In this document: in pieces, positions 54,946-64,000 of the stretch
Position numbering within the stretch: the stretch's first letter is position 1
Layout of the letters: every line of letters starts with the position of its first letter
From: Lolium rigidum
Lineage: Eukaryota > Streptophyta > Magnoliopsida > Poales > Poaceae
Assembly: GCF_022539505.1 (NCBI RefSeq)
Contig: NC_061508.1
Location: forward strand, 61,327,754 to 61,391,753
Direction of reading: 5' to 3'
Length of the DNA: 64,000 nucleotides
The notes under the pieces: model-generated
The model's database searches: none
What the model saw: only the letters and a program-made list of their open reading frames with translations
Told to the model about the DNA's origin: nothing
Made by a program: the position numbers and the translations under genes

Positions 54946-57063
54946 AACATATTTCGAACATATTATGATTAATGAGTCCCCTATCAAGCTATCACAACTA
55001 TAGCGGTTTGGGCCGACAAATGTTAAACTATTTAAAATTCTAGACCTTTTTATGATTTTCTTAGTTCTCCGTTTCATGTCTAAGAAAATCCACCAATGCC
55101 TATCTAAAAAGAAGGGGAACCACCTAGCCTAACACGCTTCGGCGATGAAGAAGCGGTAGCGGGTGGCAGTCTGAACGCCTGAACGGGCCATGGCCCTGCA
55201 CATATTGATTTATTCGTCTTTTTTTTTCCCATTGTCCCACTATGGGGCCATGTGGTTATTCTTGATTTTTTAACTTTTAAACATCATTTTCAAAAAAGAT
55301 GGAACTAAATGGCTCTATGGAGCCTCGCCTCCATTTAGAGTTTTTGTATCGAGTAACCACGTCATTGACTTGGGGTGCAGCTAATTCTGTGTCGAATGAG
55401 AATTAATTTAGTTCGCATTCAGTTGATGTTATCGATTCACGACTGCAACTAATGACTAGTATGAGTCGTGAAGGAAATTTAATAGGTACCAACATATATT
55501 TTAGTGGCAACCTCACTTTTATCTGGAAGAAAATCTTAGTTGAAACTCAACTTACAACTAATAATGCAAAGCAAATCCGATTTATAGAACTTGATTGAGT
55601 AGTAAGTTAAGTTTTAGCTAGCAAACCGAAAAATAAAACAATATCGCCACACTACTACCCACGCATAACCACCATGAAAAGAACTTTTGAACAGCTGTAT
55701 GATAACGTACTAGTAATATTCAATCACAAAAAGAAGCATGAGCACTTAAAGATCTTCGCCAACCACAAAAGAATACGATCGTATCTCCCTGGGATCCTTA
55801 ATCGTGCGTCACACATTTCACCTCTCTCCAAAGCACATATATGACAGTCCTCTTGGGATTTGATTGAGCATAAAGTTTTTTTTTAATTCTTTGATCTATT
55901 AATAATCATCTATAGTAGTACAGATAACTTCAAAAGTAATGAAAATACAAATAGTTATTTTGACCACATAGCGACGACTACAAACACTAGCGTGAGTTCA
56001 AGGCGCACCGCCCGTCCTCGCCCTCCATCATCGGAGCCAGGCAAAACTTATCGTAGTAGAGCTTGTTGTAGTAGAAAGACGAAAAGTCATCGTGGCAAAA
56101 CCTGAAAGAACCAGAAAATCATAGCAGCAACCATCGCTAACGATGATAACCGTAGCTCGGAAGAGACTAACACGGAAACCGAATGGATCCTAGGAGGTCC
56201 ACTAGGTACAACTACTAGGAAAACTCTGTTTTCCTTTTCGAATTTGCGAAATCTAAAATTCTCTAAAACGCCCGAAGGGAGTTGAAAGCGGATGTAAAAT
56301 TTTGTGTAGATACATTTTGATCAAAGCGGCCCCCAAAGGGTGTCGGATTGAATGTTTGAGGGACGCGTCTCTCCATAGTCGCCCGCCCCATTTAGAGGCC
56401 TCAAAAATAAAGATGCACTAAAATAAAGGTTTTCATTCAAATTTGATTATATTTACAAGTTTGAATGAAAACGACTAGGATCATCTAAACGCTAGCCTAC
56501 TACTCGTCCGACGGTGCGTTCGAGGGCCCCGCCCCATCGTCGCCACCCCGTCGCCACTGCTCGTTCGGCCGTGTGCTGCCTCTCCCTCCGCAACGTGACG
56601 AGATGATGTCCTCTCGCCGCATCGTCGCCTCTCCTTTGTTGTTGTTCCGGTGGCTGCTGGAGGGAGAGTCTAGATGTAATTGGTATTATTTTGATATTAA
56701 TACATTTTTTTTACCAAGAAAGGTTCTATATATGAGCTCGATTTTCCGTATCGGGTATGGACTATCGAGCTATCATTGACTTGCTTTCTTAAAAATAGAA
56801 CGATACGATATGTGAACAACTCTATATTTTTTTTAACAACCAATAACACATATATTCATAATAACAAATAGTGTATCAGTAATGTTCTTGTAATAATATT
56901 CAATCACACGAGGAAGATTAAGCAACTGAAACAATCATCAAAGGTTACAATCACATGTGAAAGCATTAGTTAGCACATGTTTAAGATCTGAACCAACCAC
57001 AAAGTAATACGATCGTATCCCTTGGGATCCTTAATCGTGCGGCACACATTTCACCCCTCCCGA
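54946..57063. other. Intergenic, with ghost of wax-synthase 3' end
   Basis: No gene is recognised. 55700-55835 repeats the region just 3' of the acyltransferase stop (56890-57058): both contain AATATTCAATCACA, CAACCACAAA, AATACGATCGTATC, CTTGGGATCCTTAATCGTGCG-like text and CACACATTTCACC. The coding part of this second copy is missing. Confidence 0.55.
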
Positions 57064-57084
57064 CAGCAGATCTGTATCAATTGG

Positions 57085-58149
57085 TCAGCGGAGGCTCGAA
57101 ACAGTTTGACCGTTGGCGCCGGCGAGCCAACGTCCGGCCTCCTCCATGAGCACCACAAAGCCCTGCCACTCGTGCAGCACAAGCTCGTCCAGGCCGCCCC
57201 TAATCATGACTGGGAAGAACATCCAGAAGCCGGTACCACCCACGAACGCCAGCGTGAGCGGCACCGCCACCACCCGCGGCGGGCGCCACCACCCGGCATG
57301 CCGCGCCCACCACCCCTCCGCCGCGGTGCACGCCCCATGCAGAACGAAGAACGCGGTCACATCGCCACTGGGTGGCTGCCACATCATGTAGTAGAAGATC
57401 ACCTCGTGCATGAGCCCGGAGACGAGGAACGACACCAGGACGCCAGCCGCCACACCGAAGCGCGCGCGCACCGGGCCGTACACCGACGGCCGGAGGATGG
57501 CAGGTACCATGAGGTTCCACCGCCTTCCCCAGAAATCTCCCAGCGACGACGCCAGGTACGGACGGTCCACCTGTGGCTCCATCTCCATCCCCAGCACGCC
57601 GTGGATGAGCGTGCGGACCGAGGCCAGGACGAGCTCCAGGGACAAGCAGATGCATACGGTGTACATGAGGAGGAGCTGCCACTGGTTCATCGCATGTTTG
57701 AACTGAAACGCGTAGACGATGAAGGGGATAACGGTGCCGGAGATGAGCACCTTGCCGAGGCCGTATCGACTATGGGCCGAAGTGGGATCTTGTTTCTTTG
57801 CTTTGGAGGAGGAGGCGGGCTGCTGGAACTTGACGGGCAGGGAGGCGGAGAAGACGAAGTGGGGGAGTGAGAGGAATGGGTCCAGGGGACCGCGGCCAGC
57901 GGCGAGGAGGAGGAGCTTGAAGGTTCCGAGCCAGCAGAGGAAGAAGGCTGAGATGCCCCGGAACGTGGTGGTGGAGAAGGCGAAGGGGATCGCATAGAAG
58001 AGCGCAACAACGGGCAGTAGCGCACCGAGGCGAGCCGCGCCTGGGCGAATGAACGCGGATGCCACGCGGACGTAGGACATAGCCGCCCACACCGCCGCCG
58101 AGACCTTTAAGAGGCTCCCGAGCTCGCTGTCCATGAGCGCCGCCGCCAT
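57085..58149 (-). CDS. Wax synthase-like MBOAT acyltransferase
   Basis: A single open exon of 354 codons (ATG at 58147-58149, stop TGA at 57085-57087). Several hydrophobic segments are visible (about 12-35, 42-60, 65-85, 135-150, 157-180, 232-256, 262-280, 295-325), so it is a multi-pass membrane protein, presumably in the ER. The plant wax synthase / long-chain-alcohol O-acyltransferase signature is present: SLGDFWGRRWNLMVPAILRP (~202-221) and the active-site region SGLMHEVIFYYMMWQPP with His248. RPSVYGPV, the Trp-rich WWARHAGWW and a C-terminal TGFWMFFPVMIRGG are also typical. Family members transfer acyl groups from acyl-CoA to fatty alcohols or sterols; which substrate is used cannot be told. 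Length matches the family (~340-360) and the frame is clean. Confidence 0.9.
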   Translation of the reverse strand: MAAALMDSELGSLLKVSAAVWAAMSYVRVASAFIRPGAARLGALLPVVALFYAIPFAFSTTTFRGISAFFLCWLGTFKLLLLAAGRGPLDPFLSLPHFVFSASLPVKFQQPASSSKAKKQDPTSAHSRYGLGKVLISGTVIPFIVYAFQFKHAMNQWQLLLMYTVCICLSLELVLASVRTLIHGVLGMEMEPQVDRPYLASSLGDFWGRRWNLMVPAILRPSVYGPVRARFGVAAGVLVSFLVSGLMHEVIFYYMMWQPPSGDVTAFFVLHGACTAAEGWWARHAGWWRPPRVVAVPLTLAFVGGTGFWMFFPVMIRGGLDELVLHEWQGFVVLMEEAGRWLAGANGQTVSSLR

Positions 58150-58450
58150 GATGGTTGTGAGCGCAAAGAAATTGTAGTTGCTGGCACTAGCTAGCTCTCG
58201 CTCTCACGGATGGAGGTGGAAGAAGAATCAAGGGAACAATATAATTTTCTGGCCACGAACGCCCTTGCTGCACAGACAGCTATATTTCCTTCAGCTCAAA
58301 CTGAAACTCGCACTTTACATCAAACGATCAGTACAGGCTTTATACTGGGCATAGCACAGGTATGCGCACGCACGTTCTCCACCTTGCTTGCGCACGCACG
58401 CTGCCCCTGCTCTGGCGCTCGATCCGCAAGCTCCGGCCGCCGCACGCATA
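58150..58450. promoter_or_regulatory. Upstream region of acyltransferase
   Basis: On the minus strand a TTATATTG box lies about 90 bases upstream of the start codon (near 58237-58244), a possible TATA element. The rest shows nothing recognisable. Confidence 0.3.
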
Positions 58451-58579
58451 GGGTGTCAAGGTGGGATTCCGGTGGAATGCCATTTTGTACTATGTAGTTC
58501 AAATTTTGATGTCAAAATTTATACTAAAAAAATCAAATTATACTACAAGTGGGACAAAAGTGGGATCCCACTTGACACT
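58451..58579. mobile_element. Small MITE, GGGTGTCAAG family
   Basis: The 129-bp stretch runs from GGGTGTCAAGGTGGGATTCC to GGGATCCCACTTGACACTC. The ends are inverted repeats, and direct CGCACGCA repeats sit outside. It is related to the fragment at 428-474. Confidence 0.7.
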
Positions 58580-58783
58580 CTTACGCACGCACGCACGACG
58601 CGGCTGCTCCCAACGGACTGAACTTGAGCATCTTGCTACTCTCGCCAACAACCTAACCAGCGCAACGGACTCGAATATGAGCCTGGCTCACGCGCCACCT
58701 AAACAACGACGCAGAAACAAACATGAACTCACGAACCTAGACTTAGACACGCACATGCTGGGCATGGCGTGGTTTATTTCTAA

Positions 58784-59093
58784 GGCTGGCCATAGTGCTA
58801 GTATTATAGGTAGTATCATGCATACTAGGTCCACAAAAATAATGATGTGGCATGCAATTACGGAGGAGAGATAGAATTAGAGTAACATAGGTGGATAATG
58901 TATCATGGCGCACCTTACGAGAAAAGTAAATGCTAAATAGATCTTGTACATAGATTTACATTGAGATTCTACAAAACAATAAATTTAGAAGTTTATGATA
59001 CTACTCTATAATACCACCCACTATAGAGATAGTATCATAGACAAATATCATATGCATGATACTAGTATATGATACTATGCACTATGACCAGCC
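58784..59093. mobile_element. Tourist-like MITE, 310 bp
   Basis: GGCTGGCCATAGTG and CACTATGACCAGCC are 14-base inverted termini flanked by TAA (58781-58783 and 59094-59096). The interior is rich in ATGATACTA motifs. It is the same broad family as the two elements at the end of the window. Confidence 0.9.
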
Positions 59094-60970
59094 TAACAGA
59101 AATCACTACCCTATTGGCCTCTCCAGCTGCGGGTAATATATGTTTTTTGTGGGATTTGTTCCTATGCCTTCGACTCGGTTTCGTGGGAGGGGGACAAAGC
59201 AGAGAAGGGTGCTCGGTGGAGAAGAAAGAAAGGATGTCTAAAATTTGTATATCCTTTTAAATCAAACTCAAACAGTGGCTCTCCGATATACAATACTCCC
59301 TCCGATTCATAATAATAAATGTTCCCAGCCAGCCTCCTCCGAGGCCTCCTCCTCATGCCCCTCTCGTCTCGCCGCCGCCTAGGGCATCACCAGGCAAAGC
59401 TTGTGTGGGGCGGCGGCTCTCCTCAGCCTTGGACTGGGTCACGACGGTGCTGCTCGCCTACTCATCTTAATGTCTCGATGATCTGTGGGGGCGGGCGGTG
59501 GGAGTTGCATCTTGCCGTCTCCGACGACGGCCCGAAGGTTCTCCTGGGCTAGGCTCACAACACGAGGAAGCCGGGGGCTCCAGGTCCCCAGATAGCGGTG
59601 GTGGCCTCCTCCTCCGCTGGGGGTGACCAGACGGCTTGGAGTAGCGATTTAGACGAGGCACAATTGCCGGTAAAAACCGAGCTCCGAGCCTGTTCTTGGC
59701 AGGCGATGCAGGCGTCTAGGAGTCTAGGCTTCATTACCTTTATGAAGGCACTGCCCTCGCAGAAAGTATCTACTCACTCGTGTTGCTCTAGGTGAAACTC
59801 CCGATCCGGGTACCCCATATCGCGTGATGGCGCCGCTTTTGACGTCAGACTACCTCTTGGGGGCATCATTTTTGGAGTAGCTACTGGATGGTGGCGGCAA
59901 GGGGTGGTGTGGTGTGCATCTACCATGTCGACAATGGTGAGTCTCGACGGTGTGGCACAGCAGGGCCTATGTGACGGAAGCGGTGTGATGGACTATGTAG
60001 GGTGGGTGTGCTGTCTGGCGCCATGGCGGCATCGACGACACGTCTGGCAAGGGATATCTAGATATCTGCCCTGAGCATGGACCAACGGTTGATGATAGTG
60101 ACGGTTTCTTAAGCAAGGGCATGAGGTAGTCACCGAGGGTCTGCTAGATCAGATGTGTGCTCCTGTTTCACCATACGGTGGCATAGTGATGCCTTTGGTA
60201 ATTAGATTTTTTCAGATAAACTGTACCCACTTTATTGAACAATAATGTTCAGTATGTGGTTGCTTTTGAGGTAGCAACTGGATCATTTAAAACAAGGTTC
60301 TCATGTGGAGGCTCCCAACATCACCATGAAGCTTTTACAATCACCAAGCACGCTTCAAGAGGATATTGATCTTCTAGGGTTTCCAAGGAAACCTAAGTCA
60401 CACGTTTGACGATGGAGTTAAGAGAAAATTCGAATTTCTTAGGTCAAAGGAAGATCTAGCCCTCCTCCTTCAATTACGAAAAGGCCCTCAAAATTTGTTG
60501 GCTAAATAGGTAAATCCACAAATATTAAGCTTAGGTTCTATAGAGGAGAGAGAATAGAAACGAGCAACCTCCTTGGAGGAGAAGGGGTGCCTATTTAAAG
60601 GCTCCCAGCATTTCTAGACGTTGGGTGGTACACAGGACCAAAATCTTCAGGATTAATTAGCATCGAAATATCCAGAACAAAAAGTCAACCTAGAGTGTCA
60701 AAAACTTAAAGTTTCCACTCCCTCATCAGAGATCTATGCCCCTTGATATAAAAGCAAAAAATGGGGGGCCGGCAACTCACCCCGGAATATCCGCCCCTAG
60801 TAGGCAAGAATCTCCGCCCCTGCGAAACCAAACAACAACCAGAGAATTCTAGGTTTCTCACCAACCAAGACATTGAGACCCACGCAAAGCTAGAAAACCT
60901 ACTCTCTAAGACCTAGCAAAGACTATGTTCGAAGACTTCGATCTTCTAACTTTTGGGAGGTCACCAATGC
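59094..60970. other. Intergenic; repetitive-looking, no gene
   Basis: A single Stowaway-type end (TACTCCCTCCGATTCATAAT, about 59294) lacks its partner. 59320-60180 is GC-rich with many stops and reads like decayed retroelement or gene leader. 60230-60930 is mixed. No conserved protein text found. Confidence 0.4.
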
Positions 60971-62575
60971 TGTTGGCGTGGTAGTAGTTAACACACGTCC
61001 GTTGGGAACCCCAAGAGGAAGGTGTGATGCGTACAGCAGCGAGTTTTCCCTCAGTATGAAACCAAGGTTATCGAACCAGTAGGAGTAAAGGAACACGTGA
61101 AGGTTGTTGGTGGCGGAGTGTAGTGCGGCGCAACACCAGGGATTCCGGCGCCAACGTGGAACCTGCACAACACAATCAAAGTACTTTGCCCCAACGTAAT
61201 GGTGAGGTTGTCAATCTCACCGCTTGCTCAGTAAACAAAGGATTAGATGTATAGTGTGGATGATGATGATTGTTTACGAAGAACAAGTAAAGAACAATTG
61301 CAGTAGATTGTATTTCAGATGTAAAGAATGGACCGGGGTCCACAGTTCACTAGTGGTGTCTCTCCCATAAGATAAATAGCATGTTCGGTGAACAAATTAC
61401 AGTTGGGCAATTGACAAATAAAGAAGGCATAACAATGCACATACATATATCATGATGAGTACTATGAGATTTAATCAGGGCATTACGACAAAGTACATAG
61501 ACCGCTATCCAGCATGCATCTATGCCTAAAAAGTCCACCTTCAGGTTATCATCCGAACCTCTTCCAGTATTAAGTTGCAAACAACAGACAATTGCATTAA
61601 GTATGGTGCGTAATGTAATCAACACAAATATCCTTAGATAAAGCATCGATGTTTTATCCCTAGTGGCAACAGCACATCCACAACCTTAGAACTTTCTCGT
61701 CATCGTCCCGGATTCAATGGAGGCATGAACCCACTATCGAGCATAAATACTCCCTCTTGGAGTCACAAGTATCAACTTGGCCGCAGCCTCTACTAGCAAC
61801 GGAGAGCATGCAAGAACATAAACAACATATATGATAGATTGATAATCAACTTGACATAGTATTCAATATTCATCGGATCCCAACAAACACAACATGTAGC
61901 ATTACAAATAGATGATCTTGATCATGATAGGCAGCTCACAAGATCTAACATGATAGCACAATGAGGAGAAGACAACCATCTAGCTACTGCTATGGACCCA
62001 TAGTCCAGGGGTGAACTACTCACACATCGATCCGGAGGCGATCATGGTGATGAAGAGACATACGGGAGATGATTCCCCTCTCCGACAGGGTGCCGGAGGC
62101 GATCTCCTGAATCCCCCGAGATGGGATTGGCGGCGGCGGCGTCTCTGGAAGGTTTTCCGTATCGTGGCTCTCGGTACTGGGGGTTTCGCGACGAAGACTT
62201 TAAGTAGGCGGAAGGGCAGAGTCGGAGGCGTCACAAGGGGCCCACACGCTAGGGCCGCGCGGCCAGGGCCTGGGCCGCGCCGCCCTGGTGTGTCGCCACC
62301 TCGTGGCCCCACTTCGTATCTCCTTCGGTCTTCTGGAAGCTTCGTGGAAAAATAGGACCCTGGACGTTGATTTCGTCCAATTCCGAGAATATTTCCTTAC
62401 TAGAATTTCTGAAACCAAAAACAGCAGAAAACAGCAACAGACTCTTCGGTATCTCGTCAATAGGTTAGTGCCGTAAAATGCATAATAATGACATATAATG
62501 TGTATAAAACATGTTAGTATCATCATAAAAGTAGCATGGAACATAAGAAATTATAGATACGTTTGGGACGTATCA
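60971..62575 (-). repeat. Athila-like LTR, minus strand
   Basis: On the minus strand it runs from TGATACGTCCCAAACGTATC (62575) to ACTACTACCACGCCAACA (60971), 1605 bp. It shares its first ~400 bases in pattern with elements 1-3 but has a different 3' half. The left flank is AATGC; the right flank starts with A and then N. That would fit a solo LTR, but an internal region hidden in the gap cannot be excluded. Confidence 0.75.
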
Positions 62576-62576
62576 A

Positions 62577-62676
62577 NNNNNNNNNNNNNNNNNNNNNNNN
62601 NNNNNNNNNNNNNNNNNNNNNNNNNNNNNNNNNNNNNNNNNNNNNNNNNNNNNNNNNNNNNNNNNNNNNNNNNNNN
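62577..62676. other. Assembly gap (100 N)
   Basis: 100 N directly at the start of the minus-strand LTR. Confidence 1.
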
Positions 62677-63250
62677 CCGGCCGCATGATAGCCTGGTTGG
62701 GGCGGTGTCTATCGATCGCACTGCAGTCAGCTGTTGACTTGGATCGGCAAAAAAGAACCGGCTTTTCTACTCATCATGATTATTTTGCTATGTCCTGTTT
62801 CGCATCTTGCTTTCCGTAGCCGATTTTGGAGCCGTGATAAATCTTGAGAGAAATCTTCTGCACGCACGAGGCACTATTGATGTAAAGCCGGCGAGCGTAG
62901 TTTTGTATTTTTGCACATCGCTTCATGCCAGCCTAACTCGAAGGTTGAAAACAGATCAACCATGGTCGCGGACGATTAGAGCCGATGCGCGGCTTTCCAT
63001 GACTGACGAGAAAACCAAAAACTCAGGTGCAACCGATTCGCCAAAAGTAGTTGATGACGAACTTAACGATTTTCTACCCAGAGCAATCTGAACGTTGTTG
63101 ATGATGATGGATCCCGTCCGGATCACGAAATTCAGTCAATGATCTTCCTACAGACGACGTCAATTGACAAGACATACATGCACTGGCAGTTTATTGTGTT
63201 AATTTTATGGTGTACTAGTCATGAGAATATGATTCTACAAAATATCATAT
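62677..63250. other. Intergenic; nothing recognised
   Basis: A 94-codon frame at 62807-63091 has no known motif. The sequence shows no transposon termini. Confidence 0.35.
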
Positions 63251-63776
63251 ACTAGTCATAATGCATAGTATTATATATAAATATCATGCGTATGATATTA
63301 CTATATGTTACTATGTCTATAATGCATGGTATCATGTATTACTCCCTCCGTCTCAGCTTACTAGTCTTCCCCGTATCCATAGGTCGTCAGTTTGACCTAT
63401 AAAATTTAAATTATATAATGTAAAAATTATATCATTAGAAAATAAAATATCTAAACTTTTTAATGATATAATTTTTATAACATATAACTAATGCTAACTT
63501 GATCAAGTTTGCCACCTAGGGGTACGCACACGCCTAATAAACTGTGTGAGAGAGTAGTATTATAGCCTTCCTATATTAATTGATTTGTAGAATCTCAATG
63601 CAAATATATATAGTATATAAGATGTATTTGACATTAAAATATCTAGTATTACGGGCTATGATACGGTATCTACTTTTGATACTACAATCATCTCTCATCT
63701 TTAATTGCACTGCCACATTAGCTTTTTACATGCATGAGATGCATGATACTACCTATGATACGCCATTATGGTAGTC
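63251..63776. mobile_element. Tourist-like MITE A, with nested Stowaway
   Basis: It begins ACTAGTCATAATGCATAG and ends CCATTATGGTAGTC before TAA (63777-63779). It is rich in ATGATACTA. Its middle is interrupted by the element at 63342-63557. Confidence 0.7.
63342..63557. mobile_element. Stowaway-like MITE nested in MITE A
   Basis: CTCCCTCCGTCTCAGCTTAC at the left and a degenerate inverse (TAAACTGTGTGAGAGAGTAG) at the right lie between TA dinucleotides. Removing it restores the text found in the neighbouring MITE B. Confidence 0.7.
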
Positions 63777-63779
63777 TAA

Positions 63780-64000
63780 GACTAGTCACAATGCATAGTA
63801 TCATATAGAAGTATCATGCTATGATACTACTATATTACTATACCTACAATGCATTGTATCATATACTAATATCATAGTCTTCTTATATTAATTGATTTGT
63901 AGAACCTACATGTAAATCTATGTACATGATGTATTTAACATTAAATTTTATAATACTACGTGCTATGATATGTTATCTACATATGATAGTACAATCCTCT
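63780..64000. mobile_element. Tourist-like MITE B, cut by window end
   Basis: It begins GACTAGTCACAATGCATAG after the TAA shared with MITE A and runs parallel to MITE A (ATATTAATTGATTTGTAGAA in both). Confidence 0.75.

Noticed and set aside
57022..57870. A 282-codon plus-strand frame opposite the acyltransferase
   Set aside because: His/Arg/Pro-rich shadow frame of a well-supported MBOAT gene.
62011..62355. 114-codon plus-strand frame
   Set aside because: It lies in the GC-rich part of a minus-strand LTR and has equivalents as fortuitous frames in the other LTR copies.

Overview
The window reads as plant nuclear DNA from a grass, probably a large-genome Pooideae (Triticeae or Poeae). The reasons are spliced eukaryotic genes, monocot-style GC-rich coding exons, Stowaway and PIF/Harbinger MITEs, CACTA and Helitron elements, and nested LTR retrotransposons with Athila-, Tat- and Copia-type signatures. 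Two 100-base N runs (20932-21031 and 62577-62676) show a scaffolded assembly. The species cannot be named from sequence alone, and no prokaryotic, plasmid, viral or CRISPR features are visible.

Layout. 1-8000 is the relic of an mTERF tandem array: duplicated flanks, a C-terminal mTERF pseudogene (1671-2234), and an N-terminal mTERF piece (6326-6911) broken by a PIF/Harbinger transposon. The space between holds MITEs and a poly(A)-type retroelement. 8001-13764 is the 3' part of a minus-strand Tat-lineage Gypsy element with a multi-exon antisense gene (Transposase_28 type). 13765-37684 is a nest of non-autonomous Athila-like elements: one nearly complete (13765-20611), one partial with a solo LTR inside its own LTR (22383-26485), and one complete with a GAGAC target duplication (30125-37684). 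The last sits between the initiator-Met primer site and a 407-residue ORF of another LTR element. A minus-strand LTR (21032-22382) and a Copia 3' end (39308-39806) complete the retroelement block.

39807-47114 is DNA-transposon country: a CACTA end carrying a 5S-rRNA-derived stretch, then a bounded CACTA element (41185-46430, CGA target duplication). That CACTA contains a Helitron, which contains a Harbinger element. It splits an otherwise open reading frame.

49140-58149 is the gene island. It has a seven-exon plastid-type cofactor-dependent phosphoglycerate mutase (+), an intronless Pep12/SYP2-type syntaxin (-) and an intronless MBOAT wax-synthase-like acyltransferase (-). 58150-64000 returns to MITEs and an Athila-like LTR (minus).

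The three island genes share no evident pathway: carbon metabolism, vacuolar/prevacuolar membrane fusion and lipid acylation. The most unusual signals are a peptide-coding stretch conserved between two diverged LTRs, a possible covarying hairpin before the Athila-like polypurine tract, a dimeric tRNA-derived SINE with its target duplication, the antisense spliced gene in the Tat element, and indels between sister LTRs concentrated in CHG trinucleotides, which suggest residual sequencing error in methylated DNA.
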